NCBI GenBank assembly: GCA_964491015.1
Contig: CAZBEY010000002.1
Coordinates: forward strand, 1-64,000
Origin: JADFRD01 sp964491015
GTDB taxonomy: Bacteria; Fidelibacterota; Marinisomatia; Marinisomatales; TCS55
Reading direction: 5' to 3'
Length of the DNA: 64,000 nucleotides
The notes beneath the pieces are model-generated. The model was not told the DNA's origin, searched no databases, and worked only from the letters and a program-made list of their open reading frames with translations. A program made the translations under genes and the position numbers. This document shows positions 1-9,597 of this stretch, in pieces. Every line of letters starts with the position of its first letter. Positions within the stretch are counted from its first letter, which is position 1.

Positions 1-3000
1 GCCACACCCCAAGCAAACATAACACCCACAAAGGTAAGCATCAGCGGCCAGCCGGTGTTCACAAAACGGCGGGCGTCAGGATTTTCAAATACATGAACCT
101 GAAATTTATGAGCCGTAGTAGCGCCTCGTTCGTCTATAGCTGTAATAATGATGTCGTGGGGCCCCACCTGGTTATTCCGCGGGCGCCATTTGAAAAGTCC
201 TGTTTTTTTATTGAATGAAGCATATTTCGGCAGGCGCACGGATCTGAAGGTAGTCTTGTCACCGTTCAAATCTTCAGCTACCGCTCGATAGCGGTATTCG
301 TACCCGGTTAAACCGACCGGTTTTGGCGATGAAATAATAGATGGCGGAATATTGACAAAAATACGCCCTGTTTGGGTATCTTCGTGGTAACCGTCGGAAA
401 CGGATATTGCAAACTCATGCTTATTGATCTGTGAGGACTTCGGTATCCAAACAAGTTTCCCCGTATTAGACATCTGCATTCCTTGCGGCCCTTTTACCAA
501 TTTATACTGGAGCTCCGCATCCTGGTTCTTATCTTCAACCTGAACCTGATACTTATACATTTCTTCCACAAGAGCCATCTTTGGAGGCTGGGAGACGATG
601 GTGGCAGGATGATTCACGTAGAGTTCAAATGATTGTTCATCCTTTGTGTAACCGTCCGAAATCACCAATTTGATTTCAAAATTATCATATTGATCTTTTC
701 CGGGAGTCCATTGGAGGGTACCGCTAAATTCATCCACTTCCATCCCGTCAGGAAATTCTTCCAATGTATATCGTATCGGACTCAATCGCTCTACAATAAC
801 TTTTGGAGGTTTACCTTTTGAGCCTTGGAAAAATTCCCACAGTACATCTTTAATATTAACGATCCGGTCATCTTTTTCTTCAATAACAATCACAAGCTGT
901 TCATCTTCCCAGAAAATAGAATGGACATAGCGTTTCAGATTTAACCTGCTGAATTCTTCCGATTCCATTTCTCCCTGACTGGTAAGATAAACAACCTCTG
1001 CGGCATTCCATTCACCAATATAGCGATCCACATTCTCCCTATATACGTCGTCGGCAATATTGACAGAATAAATTTTGATTTTCTCTGTATCGCTCAATTT
1101 TACAATATGATCATAGGGCAAAAGAGTCCCTTTGTTCAAGTCTGTTGTCATAATCTTGTATTGATATTCTTCACCAACCGTTGCTTTCATCACAGGAATC
1201 GAAACAATCTTAATGGGAGAATTAATAAAAAAATCTGCCTCAATGGTACGGACATCATACCCATCATCCACCTCTAATTTTAAATGACCAAAGTCCATTT
1301 CATCTCTAGCGGGTTCCCAACGCAGGCGTCCGGTAAACGGGTCCATGCGCATTCCTTCCGGCATTTCCAATGCGGTGAATGTGAGCGTATTATTCACATT
1401 GGGATCGGCGACTTCCAACTGGAAATCCCAAACATATCCCAAATTAACCACATTCATCATCGGTGGCGCCCGCTCTATAATCGGCGGATGGTTCACATAT
1501 AAAACAACTTCCTGTGTATCTGCTGCAACGCCGTGGTTCGCGATGACAGCAAAATTCTGAGTATCAATTTGTGCTTCCGACGGTGTCCATTCTATCAATC
1601 CTGATTCGGATAATGACATTCCTACCGGGTGATGGAGCAGGGTGTATGTTAATTCCTGATCCAGCTCCGGCTTCCATGCTTCTATCTGATATTTGAACAA
1701 TTCATTTACCTTGATAATTGAATCTGCTTCAGATAGAATTTTCACTCCGGCTCGGGCAAATAATTGAAACTCCTGAACCGTTCTGTCAAATCCATCCGAC
1801 GCGCTAATGCGCACATTATATACATTCACATGGCTGCTATCTGTTTGCCAGTACAAGGCGCCGCTTGAATCCATTTCCATGTCGTTTGGACCGGTTTCTA
1901 AAATAAACTGAATATTTGCATCCGAGTTATTATCGGCAATCACCGGCTGATACGTAAACAATGATTTAGCAACAAATTCTGTTTCAATTGGGTCTGAAAT
2001 AAATTCCGGAGGGTCGTTTACGTATATCCACAATCGCTCATCATACCCCTCCAAATGAGGAACAACTTTATATGTTAACAGCGAATCTCCATCAGTGGAT
2101 TCTAATTCCACAGTTTCGCTTGTTTTCATTTCAACATGATAGGATAATCGATAAGCGCCTAATTGCTCTTCGTCAGGGACCCATTGAATAGATCGTGTTT
2201 CGTAATGAAAAAACATTCCTTTCGGCGGCGGTATCAGCCAGCGGAAACTATAGAACTTCCGCGCTTCATCTTCCGGAATGGAATACACAAACAACTGGTC
2301 GACGGGTAAAACGTGGCGGGGGAGAATTCCGGATGGAAGTGGCTGACCAGTAGATTTAATGGGTTTGATCCCCTTGCTTCCTAAATCCATTCCTACTATT
2401 TCAGGAAATAGTTCCAATAGATCTACAGGTTCGACCAAAGAATCTACCATAGCGGGTTTCTCCACTGGTGGAGATAAACCAAGGTCGGTTAAAAAGATAG
2501 AAGTGGTTTCACCATCCCAACCGGAAGCGATTGACGTACCAGAATATATTCTATTGGTTATGATGGGAAGCGTTGAAAACACCTGTACTACTGCAGAGTC
2601 TATTGTAAGAGTAAAATAGCTTTCACTTTTTTCTTCCGGCGTTTCAGCCCCAAACGAAAGGGTAATCATATTCATCTCACCGGAAACTAATAGTAAATCA
2701 CTAAAACCGTCTTGATTAAAATCAGCAGCGCGTACATCTGAAAGGGGTCCGGCATCATTTTCAATTTCATCAATATCCAAACCGGCATCAGATAATGTGA
2801 GGGCGATCAAGTGCCCGCTCTGGAAGGGAACAAGCACATCCTCAAACCCGTCGCTGTCCCAATCTGTTAGCGTGATGGATTTATTGATGAAACTGTTTAT
2901 TCCGGGGATTGTTTTAATGATCGCTTCCGCCTCGACAAAATTCCCCTTTTTGTTAATAAACGGTTGCGCTTTCATCACATTGCCTTCAGGGCTGAAACTA

Positions 3001-3653
3001 ATAATATCGTCATAGCCATCATGATTAAAATCAATAACTCCGCCATAAACAAAGCCTGATCCGAAGCGCATCGATTCAGGTTCTAAACGGGTAGTGATTT
3101 CCAATTCATCATCTGCGTTGACGTCCACAATCGCCAATCCCCGAACGGGGCTGCCCAAAGAAACCAGTAATTCCTGGTCATCATCATTGTCTCTATCTAA
3201 TAAAACAAAATTGTGACAGCGAAGGAATGTGTTCTGTTGGGATAAATTCAATGAACCAGCAGGTTCTTCGCTAAATTCGGTACCGTCCCAAGGATAATAA
3301 AAAACAATTGGGTGCAGTATCCGTTCTTCCTTCTCATCCGTAAGATTCATAACGGTGATGAGTTCCGGGGAACCGTCACCATTTAGATCCCCGAGTTTTA
3401 ATCCGACAAAATTACCCAATAGACCATCCGGGGCAGCCAATTCCCAGTTTAGCTGCTGATACCCGTCACCGTCAATTTCATAATATCTCAGCATAGAAAT
3501 GGGATGTCCATCTTCCTGTCCGACTTCCACCGTTGCGAACTCAACAAGACCGTCCTGATCCAGATCGAAAGTTCCCTCCATGTGAATAATTTTGAGGTCT
3601 GTTCCAAACAGAAGGCTGAAAATCAATAAAAACTGTGTTGTAATCTTCTTCAT
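1..3653 (-). CDS. FG-GAP/VCBS and He_PIG repeat surface protein (partial at left edge)
   Basis: I translated this strand by hand: one frame is open from the ATG at 3653 to the window edge, about 1217 codons, so the C-terminus is missing. The N-terminus is a signal peptide (MKKITTQFLLIFSLLFG). The first ~300 residues carry at least seven Ca-binding-type VCBS/FG-GAP motifs of the form DxDxDG (DLDQDG, DLNGDG, DFNHDG, DWDSDG, DFNQDG). The rest is a series of putative-Ig (He_PIG) repeats with the recurring pattern P.GM..D..G...W.P. Close to the edge there is a hydrophobic stretch (WPLMLTFVGVMFAWGV) that looks like a membrane anchor. The start overlaps the stop of the upstream gene as ATGA, so the two are translationally coupled. 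This is probably an exported adhesin-like or scaffold protein. The ligand is unknown. Confidence 0.85.
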   Translation of the reverse strand, partial: MKKITTQFLLIFSLLFGTDLKIIHMEGTFDLDQDGLVEFATVEVGQEDGHPISMLRYYEIDGDGYQQLNWELAAPDGLLGNFVGLKLGDLNGDGSPELITVMNLTDEKEERILHPIVFYYPWDGTEFSEEPAGSLNLSQQNTFLRCHNFVLLDRDNDDDQELLVSLGSPVRGLAIVDVNADDELEITTRLEPESMRFGSGFVYGGVIDFNHDGYDDIISFSPEGNVMKAQPFINKKGNFVEAEAIIKTIPGINSFINKSITLTDWDSDGFEDVLVPFQSGHLIALTLSDAGLDIDEIENDAGPLSDVRAADFNQDGFSDLLLVSGEMNMITLSFGAETPEEKSESYFTLTIDSAVVQVFSTLPIITNRIYSGTSIASGWDGETTSIFLTDLGLSPPVEKPAMVDSLVEPVDLLELFPEIVGMDLGSKGIKPIKSTGQPLPSGILPRHVLPVDQLFVYSIPEDEARKFYSFRWLIPPPKGMFFHYETRSIQWVPDEEQLGAYRLSYHVEMKTSETVELESTDGDSLLTYKVVPHLEGYDERLWIYVNDPPEFISDPIETEFVAKSLFTYQPVIADNNSDANIQFILETGPNDMEMDSSGALYWQTDSSHVNVYNVRISASDGFDRTVQEFQLFARAGVKILSEADSIIKVNELFKYQIEAWKPELDQELTYTLLHHPVGMSLSESGLIEWTPSEAQIDTQNFAVIANHGVAADTQEVVLYVNHPPIIERAPPMMNVVNLGYVWDFQLEVADPNVNNTLTFTALEMPEGMRMDPFTGRLRWEPARDEMDFGHLKLEVDDGYDVRTIEADFFINSPIKIVSIPVMKATVGEEYQYKIMTTDLNKGTLLPYDHIVKLSDTEKIKIYSVNIADDVYRENVDRYIGEWNAAEVVYLTSQGEMESEEFSRLNLKRYVHSIFWEDEQLVIVIEEKDDRIVNIKDVLWEFFQGSKGKPPKVIVERLSPIRYTLEEFPDGMEVDEFSGTLQWTPGKDQYDNFEIKLVISDGYTKDEQSFELYVNHPATIVSQPPKMALVEEMYKYQVQVEDKNQDAELQYKLVKGPQGMQMSNTGKLVWIPKSSQINKHEFAISVSDGYHEDTQTGRIFVNIPPSIISSPKPVGLTGYEYRYRAVAEDLNGDKTTFRSVRLPKYASFNKKTGLFKWRPRNNQVGPHDIIITAIDERGATTAHKFQVHVFENPDARRFVNTGWPLMLTFVGVMFAWGV

Positions 3654-5710
3654 TGTATTTCTGTTCCACCGGAATCTACAACAGCGCTATCAACTCCCAT
3701 ATATTCCAGAGCTTTAAATTTCATCTCCTTTACGCGTTTTGCGAAATCGGCATCTGAATACACTTCCGATTTTATATTGAAAGGATAAAATTCTCCTGAG
3801 AAAATAATGGCAGTACTGACTTTTTCCCCGCCGGAACTATCCGTGGTAACGTCTCCGTTAATATTCCACAATTCTATTGGTGACAAAGTAATGGTCATAT
3901 TATGTCTGTCTTTACCCATTGGTGTTTGAATGGATATATAGGAATTATTTTTGGATGTTTGATTCCGTTCACTTTCATACAAGGAAATTCCATTATCAGA
4001 TTCTCCAAGCCGCATGGATTCTGGAAATCCTTCAAAATTATAAGTGGGATAAACGTCCAATTCAGATTTCCAATCGGCGGGATTTAAGGTAACGGATACT
4101 GTGTCCAAAAAAGGTTCAATGCGAGCATGAATTGTATTTTTTTCAAGATTGTGATCAATGGTAAGTGTCATAAAATTTGCAAGACTATCTTTATTGGAAG
4201 AATAAGAAAACTCAACTGATTTATTTTCGGTGGCACGGCCAAGATTTGCTCCAATAGAATGGATGACTTGTTCCTGGCCTGGTATGTCAAGCTCGTCTAC
4301 CATTACATGAAATGGCGGTACACCATTAAAAATAAATCGTTTTCCCCCGTCTCTTTTGCTGGGTGTATGCACCGATACCATATATGGTTCATAAGGAGGA
4401 TGTACATACACGACAGGGGGTTTTGTTGTATCCATAACAATGATAGTATATAATACTTCCTTTTCCTCAACAACGGGAACCATACGGTGGCGGTCGCCCA
4501 GATTGTCCATATCGGAAATGAGCTCATCTGTTAACCGTATTTCAACAAAATATTTAAATTGATGGAGCCCTAATTGTTTGCGCGTTGGTATCCATGTTAT
4601 GTTACCGTTAGTTGGGTCAAAAAAAGCGCTCACTGGAGGTTGGGTTAACCAACGAAAACTATAAAAACCAGAGCCGGTATCGGCAGTCGCTTTATAAACA
4701 AGGGTGTCGCCGAGATTCAAGGTATCATCGGGAATAATTACAATTGAATCCAATTTTTCTTCATGGGAAATGCTCTGAATCATTAATCCGGATTCCACTC
4801 TGGATAATAATACATTATTGATTGTTTCCGGAGAGGATGTATCCGGTACAGCAAACAGCTCCTTTCCTGTAAATTTACTCGATGCCAATGTGAGCGCGCT
4901 GTCAATGTAAGAAAGTGTTTCGACTTCCCCATTCAGAAACGGTAGTTGCAGTTCTTCTGTTTGATCACCGTCAAAATCAGTTTTATAAATAGCCGGCCCG
5001 AGTAACTTAGTTGCATTATTTAATGGAAGCGATTTCTCTGCAATGACCACAGGTGCTATGTCCATTTTAAACAATACAGTATTCAATAAATCGTTTTCAT
5101 TGGAAAACACCGCCAGGTGAACTTCACCGCCGACGTTCATAAAGCGTGCAAATAAATGTCCAATGCCGTTATGGACGCTTTGAGGTAATTGTACATTGAT
5201 TGAATCGGCAGTACCGCTGTCATTAAACTGAACAAGGAAAACTGTCCTGGATGGATTCCCTGCCGTAACTGATAGCATTTTGGATGCAGATTCATAATCA
5301 ACATTATTCGGATGCATTAATTGACTGTTTATTAATTTTATGCCGGTAGGTTCAAATTGCTCTCCATTCCATGAAAACAGCTTTAGCCATTCTGTGTCTT
5401 TTGAACGAAAACCCGGGGAATATTCTGCACACACGATTAAATCGGCTATTCCATTATTTTGATAATCAAAAATAAACGCATCCTTCAAGGAATAATGTTC
5501 CGGAGTCAATCCCCAAAGCAATTGATGTTGACCTTTTTGGTCTATTTCTACAAGACGAAGATGGTTTTCCTTAAATATTAATATTTCGCTCAGACCGTCT
5601 TGATCAAAATCATATGTACCTTTTACAAACATATGCTCGGAATAGAGAACAATATGAAAAAAAATGATAAAAAAGATACCATTTTTTACAACGTCTTTCT
5701 TCCTACTAAT
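3650..5710 (-). CDS. FG-GAP/He_PIG repeat exported protein, paralogue of its downstream neighbour
   Basis: The N-terminal part has VCBS/FG-GAP-like repeats (DFDQDG, DYQNNG, DFDGDQ), and around the middle is a He_PIG unit (SFRWLTQPP, then GNITWIP) that matches the SFRWLIPPP...SIQWVP unit of the downstream protein, so the two are tandem paralogues. The only canonical start (ATG 5632) begins inside the conserved region and leaves no signal peptide. In frame upstream lie a basic stretch (SRKKDVVKNG) and a hydrophobic core (IFFIIFFHIVLYS), back to an ATT at 5710 that follows GAGG by 5 nt, giving about 686 residues. The alternative is a one-base error in the 8-A tract at 5657-5664, which would join an out-of-frame ATG at 5682. 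The C-terminus has no membrane anchor. The stop overlaps the next gene as ATGA. Confidence 0.8.
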   Translation of the reverse strand: MSRKKDVVKNGIFFIIFFHIVLYSEHMFVKGTYDFDQDGLSEILIFKENHLRLVEIDQKGQHQLLWGLTPEHYSLKDAFIFDYQNNGIADLIVCAEYSPGFRSKDTEWLKLFSWNGEQFEPTGIKLINSQLMHPNNVDYESASKMLSVTAGNPSRTVFLVQFNDSGTADSINVQLPQSVHNGIGHLFARFMNVGGEVHLAVFSNENDLLNTVLFKMDIAPVVIAEKSLPLNNATKLLGPAIYKTDFDGDQTEELQLPFLNGEVETLSYIDSALTLASSKFTGKELFAVPDTSSPETINNVLLSRVESGLMIQSISHEEKLDSIVIIPDDTLNLGDTLVYKATADTGSGFYSFRWLTQPPVSAFFDPTNGNITWIPTRKQLGLHQFKYFVEIRLTDELISDMDNLGDRHRMVPVVEEKEVLYTIIVMDTTKPPVVYVHPPYEPYMVSVHTPSKRDGGKRFIFNGVPPFHVMVDELDIPGQEQVIHSIGANLGRATENKSVEFSYSSNKDSLANFMTLTIDHNLEKNTIHARIEPFLDTVSVTLNPADWKSELDVYPTYNFEGFPESMRLGESDNGISLYESERNQTSKNNSYISIQTPMGKDRHNMTITLSPIELWNINGDVTTDSSGGEKVSTAIIFSGEFYPFNIKSEVYSDADFAKRVKEMKFKALEYMGVDSAVVDSGGTEIQ

Positions 5711-5719
5711 CCTTACCTC
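5708..5719 (-). promoter_or_regulatory. Shine-Dalgarno-like GAGG with ATT start candidate
   Basis: On the minus strand GAGG (5719-5716) is followed by five bases and then ATT (5710-5708), which opens the signal-peptide frame of the FG-GAP protein. No ATG, GTG or TTG exists between the upstream in-frame stop (5749-5747) and ATG 5632. Confidence 0.35.
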
Positions 5720-5950
5720 GATTGTCGTTTTTCTTATTAACGATGACTACTCGCTCTTCAAAAATGCAGAATAATCACTAATATCTGCATCTATTGAACG
5801 GGAATATAGACTTTCACCCTCGAAAAATACAAGGAAAAGGCCTTATTTTACATACAGAATTATCTAAATTCGGCGCAATATTTCCTTTCCAATTTTACAA
5901 AGTAGAAGACTAAATTGGACGATGCGATGCAGTTCAACAACGAGCACAGT

Positions 5951-6826
5951 ATGAAAAAAATAAAAATTCTGATTATTCAATTGATACCTTTATTGCTTTT
6001 TGCCCAAAGCGATTTGTATCCCATTCAAGACTATTACGGTGGTGGTATCGGCTACAGCCCAACATATCTTTTACTGGACTCAATCCCCGGATCTTCCCTG
6101 ATGACAAAAATGGGATTGAATACAGATAATTTTGACAGTCCTTTTATCATTCACGGTGGAGAAGGATTTACCCATATTTCCGGTCGATGGCGTCTGGGGG
6201 GTTACGCCGGTATTGGTTCGTCCAGCATCAGCAATATTATGGATGTATATTTATACAAAGAATTAAATGATACTTTAGGAATTCAGCCAGGTGATAGTTC
6301 ACTTGCATATTCGGACAGTTTCAAACCAACCGTGACAGCTAAATTTTCTTTTACCCTTGGCGCTGTATTATTGGAATATGTTGTTCCGATTTTTCGTGAT
6401 CTTGAAATCTCCAGCGGGGCCATGCTGGGACTTGGTCGTGTAAACGTAAGCATTGATCAATATACCGGGGAACCACAATGGAATAATCTCTATTCTAATA
6501 TGTACGGCACCGTTCAAAACGGTAATGTTTATTATGAAATTCCACAAGACACTAGTTTTAAATCAGCGCAAGGCCGTCCTTTAACTCCTGTTAATGATAA
6601 TGGTAGCTTGACGGACTTAAGCGGTACATTTTTCAATTTTCAACCTTACATTGCCATTAAATGGCAAATCATGGACAGGGTCGGATTGCGAATGAGCCTT
6701 GGTTTTAATCAGGGCACTATTGGCGCAGGAGAATGGAAATTAAATAGTCGAAAACAAATTGCAGATTCTCCAAAATCAACTTTACAGGGATTGGCAATAC
6801 GGACCATGTTTTATTTTGGATTATAG
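5951..6826 (+). CDS. Exported beta-barrel-like protein of unknown function
   Basis: I chose the start at 5951 because a clean signal peptide follows (MKKIKILIIQLIPLLLFAQS). The frame is open to 5915, but the twelve extra residues are hydrophilic. The mature protein has about 270 residues rich in Gly, Tyr and alternating hydrophobic positions, and it ends in an aromatic motif (AIRTMFYFGL) typical of outer-membrane beta-barrel C-termini. No enzymatic motif is visible. It lies 39 bases upstream of the S41 protease on the same strand and could be co-transcribed with it. The family is not recognised; outer-membrane location is inferred from the signal peptide and the terminal strand. Confidence 0.75.
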   Translation: MKKIKILIIQLIPLLLFAQSDLYPIQDYYGGGIGYSPTYLLLDSIPGSSLMTKMGLNTDNFDSPFIIHGGEGFTHISGRWRLGGYAGIGSSSISNIMDVYLYKELNDTLGIQPGDSSLAYSDSFKPTVTAKFSFTLGAVLLEYVVPIFRDLEISSGAMLGLGRVNVSIDQYTGEPQWNNLYSNMYGTVQNGNVYYEIPQDTSFKSAQGRPLTPVNDNGSLTDLSGTFFNFQPYIAIKWQIMDRVGLRMSLGFNQGTIGAGEWKLNSRKQIADSPKSTLQGLAIRTMFYFGL

Positions 6827-6865
6827 TCGCATTCTTATTTCCTTTTCCATCTTAAATTCTATTCA

Positions 6866-8470
6866 ATGAAAAATCGATTCCTGAAAAAATCCCCTGTTAT
6901 ATTGACCACGATAATGGTTGTCTTTTTAGCAGCGCTGCCATTATCCCAATTTCTGTATTCAAAAAATCCTGCAAATATTCTTGAAGAAAAGTTCAAAATT
7001 CTCAACCAAATTCTTTATTATATCAATCAACTGTATTATGAAGATGTGGATATGGATAAGCTTTTGGAGGGAGCCTTCGAAGGTATTTTTGATCAATTGG
7101 ATCCCCACTCTGTATATATCCCCGCTAAGCAGCAAGAAGAGATTGATGAACTTTTCCGTGGTTCATTTCAGGGAATCGGAATTGAATTTGATATTTTAAA
7201 TGATTACATAACGGTTATTTCACCTGTCGCGGATAGTCCGTCTGAGCGGGCAGGTCTGCTGCCGGGGGATCAAATCATCGCCATTAACGGTGAAGATGCT
7301 TTTGCAATAACGAAAAAAGATGTTTTTAAGAAGCTTCGGGGACCAAAGGGATCCTCTGTTGAAATAACGATCCGTAGAATTGGTGGAGATAAATTTAAAG
7401 TGACCATTATTCGGGATGATATACCAATCTACAGTGTCAGAGCGTCATTAATGATTGATAATGAAACAGGATATATTTGGTTAACACGTTTTTCCGCTAC
7501 GACGGATGAAGAGGTGCGAATTGCTCTAAATCAGTTAGAAGCCCAAGGGATGAAACGGCTTATTTTTGATTTGCGGAACAATAGCGGTGGATATTTAGAA
7601 CAAGCTGCTGCCATAAGCAATTTATTTATTGCCCACCGCGACACGTTGGTATTTACAAAGGGGAAAAGCGTTCGTGTGGAGCAAGCGTTTATTTCTGATC
7701 CTAAAAAAGGCCGAGAAGATTTCCCCTTAATTGTACTGATCAACCGCGGGTCTGCCAGCGCAAGTGAAATTGTTGCCGGAGCTGTTCAGGATTTGGATCG
7801 CGGACTTGTCGTGGGGGAAACCAGCTTTGGAAAAGGACTTGTGCAGCGACAGCTCCCCCTCAATGATGGATCGGCAATACGTGTAACTATCGCCCGTTAT
7901 TATACGCCCAGCGGACGATTGATACAGCGCCCATTTAAAAATGGAGACGCAAAAGATTATTATAAAGAATTATATGTTCAAAATCGTGAATCTATTTTGG
8001 ATTCATTGAAGAAACTTAGACCAAAATACACAACCAGAAGCGGACGCGTTGTATATGGCGGCGGCGGAATCACTCCTGATGTTTATATCCGTTGGGAACT
8101 TGATCTGCAAAAAAATACTCAAAAATTATTATCTAACCCCAAACGCCCTTTTTTCAATTGGGGTTCCAATTATACAAATTCTCACAAAAATGAACTCAAC
8201 CTTTATGAGAACTTTAAAAATAACTGGGAGCTTGACGATAGTGATTTCCAGAATTTTATTGAATATACCCTTGGGGAAGAAATTGAAATCGATAGAGACG
8301 AATTGGAAATAGACAAAGCATATATTTTAAAAATGCTTAAATCAGAAATTGCAGGTGCTTATTGGAGTAAAGATGAGGCAATCGGTATCCGCCTGTCATA
8401 TGATAACCAAGTAATGGACGCTTTAGATTATTTTAATGAAGCAGCTGGATTCATAAATTATTCTCAGTAA
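6866..8470 (+). CDS. ctpA: S41 family C-terminal processing peptidase
   Basis: The 534 residues begin with a signal anchor (residues ~9-30). A short helical region follows, then a PDZ domain around residues 75-165 (GIGIEFDI, LLPGDQIIAINGE) and the S41 catalytic core. The nucleophile region GSASASE (Ser296-Ser300) and the general base Lys323 in FGKGLVQ form the Ser/Lys dyad of this family. The ~125-residue C-terminal extension after ITPDVYIRWELD is charged and not assigned. The family trims the C-termini of periplasmic or exported proteins. The gene precedes the TonB energising operon by 99 bases. Confidence 0.93.
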   Translation: MKNRFLKKSPVILTTIMVVFLAALPLSQFLYSKNPANILEEKFKILNQILYYINQLYYEDVDMDKLLEGAFEGIFDQLDPHSVYIPAKQQEEIDELFRGSFQGIGIEFDILNDYITVISPVADSPSERAGLLPGDQIIAINGEDAFAITKKDVFKKLRGPKGSSVEITIRRIGGDKFKVTIIRDDIPIYSVRASLMIDNETGYIWLTRFSATTDEEVRIALNQLEAQGMKRLIFDLRNNSGGYLEQAAAISNLFIAHRDTLVFTKGKSVRVEQAFISDPKKGREDFPLIVLINRGSASASEIVAGAVQDLDRGLVVGETSFGKGLVQRQLPLNDGSAIRVTIARYYTPSGRLIQRPFKNGDAKDYYKELYVQNRESILDSLKKLRPKYTTRSGRVVYGGGGITPDVYIRWELDLQKNTQKLLSNPKRPFFNWGSNYTNSHKNELNLYENFKNNWELDDSDFQNFIEYTLGEEIEIDRDELEIDKAYILKMLKSEIAGAYWSKDEAIGIRLSYDNQVMDALDYFNEAAGFINYSQ

Positions 8471-8488
8471 ATTAATGTGTCGGATTTA

Positions 8489-8517
8489 TTGACATTCCAG
8501 ATGGTAATTAATAAGTT
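8489..8517 (+). promoter_or_regulatory. Possible sigma-70-like promoter for the exbB operon
   Basis: A perfect TTGACA (8489-8494) is followed after 17 bases by a poor -10 (TAAGTT). A small hairpin (CCTCG...CGAGG, 8521-8536) lies between it and the strong GGAGG ribosome site of exbB. The weak -10 keeps confidence low. Confidence 0.3.
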
Positions 8518-8569
8518 TCGCCTCGATTTTCCGAGGTTACTACTACAAAATGAACAAACGGAGGACTAA

Positions 8570-9187
8570 ATGCTAGTCGAATATTTCGTAAATGGTGGAC
8601 CATTTATGTGGCCAATATTAGTGTCATTGATTTTTGGGCTTGCTTTTGCTGGTGAGCGCTTTTATTCATTAATCATGTCATCAATCAATGCACAAAAATT
8701 TTTCGATGATGTTAATGACACATTGAAAAACGAAGGCGAGAAAGCCTGCATCGAACTTTGTGAAAAAACAAACGGACCGGTTGCTGAAATTTTTCATGCG
8801 GGTCTTTCAAGAATGAACAGAGGTTTGGATGAAGTTGAAAAAGCAATTCAAAATGCAGGGTCCTTAGAAATGTCTTTTCTTGAAAAAAACATGATTTGGT
8901 TAAATGCAGTTATTACCATTGCCCCCATGCTCGGGTTTACAGGTACAGTTGCCGGTATGATTTCTGCTTTTGATGCGATTGCAGCTGCGGATGATATTTC
9001 ACCCGCTGTTGTTGCCGGCGGTATTTCACAAGCATTATTAACGACTGCTTTCGGTCTAATCGTTGCAATGATTATCCAAATTTTCCAAAACTTATTTGTC
9101 TCCAGAATTGATAAACTTGTTCTGGAAATGGAAGAACACTCAATCCAATTGGTGGACCACCTTTATGATTTGGAATTAAATAAATAA
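8570..9187 (+). CDS. exbB: ExbB/TolQ/MotA family proton-channel protein
   Basis: The 205 residues have one N-terminal membrane helix (MWPILVSLIFGLAFAGERF) and two more in the C-terminal half (LNAVITIAPMLGFTGTVAGM; GGISQALLTTAFGLIVAMI). These carry the family signature with the conserved Pro, Gly and Thr residues. A strong ribosome site (CGGAGG) sits just upstream. Two ExbD/TolR genes and tonB follow at once, so this is the stator of a TonB complex that uses the proton-motive force to drive outer-membrane transport. Assignment as ExbB rather than TolQ rests on the neighbouring tonB. Confidence 0.92.
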   Translation: MLVEYFVNGGPFMWPILVSLIFGLAFAGERFYSLIMSSINAQKFFDDVNDTLKNEGEKACIELCEKTNGPVAEIFHAGLSRMNRGLDEVEKAIQNAGSLEMSFLEKNMIWLNAVITIAPMLGFTGTVAGMISAFDAIAAADDISPAVVAGGISQALLTTAFGLIVAMIIQIFQNLFVSRIDKLVLEMEEHSIQLVDHLYDLELNK

Positions 9188-9201
9188 GATAAGCGTAGCT
9201 A

Positions 9202-9597
9202 ATGAAAAAAAAGCGTCGATTCAAAGAGGGCGAAATCCCCACTTCTTCAATGGCAGATATTGCCTTTCTTCTGCTCATTTTCTTCTTGGTTACTACCACG
9301 ATAGATATGGACAAAGGGTTGGGTATTGTCCTCCCGGCTGAAGGTGAAGAGATGGAAATCAAGAAAGATAACATTTTGAATTGTCTTATTAATTCAAAAG
9401 GAGACGTCCTTTTGGGCCGTGATCCTGTAAGAATTAGTGATATTAGTAAAGAGGTTCGTCGTCGAATATCAGAGAATGATAAACTGATCATATCTGTCAA
9501 GGCGCATGAAAAGACAAAGTATAGTGACTATATTTCTGTGATTGACCAGCTAAAAATGGCAAATGCAAAACGAATATCAATTGCAGAATCTGACTGA
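9202..9597 (+). CDS. exbD: ExbD/TolR family protein, first copy
   Basis: The 131-residue protein has a short basic cytoplasmic start, a motif PTSSMADIAFLLLIFF whose Asp is the conserved proton-carrying residue of the transmembrane helix, and a periplasmic domain. It starts 14 bases after exbB and its TGA overlaps the next ATG by one base. Tandem ExbD paralogues are common in Bacteroidetes-like TonB operons and probably form a heteromer. Confidence 0.92.
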   Translation: MKKKRRFKEGEIPTSSMADIAFLLLIFFLVTTTIDMDKGLGIVLPAEGEEMEIKKDNILNCLINSKGDVLLGRDPVRISDISKEVRRRISENDKLIISVKAHEKTKYSDYISVIDQLKMANAKRISIAESD

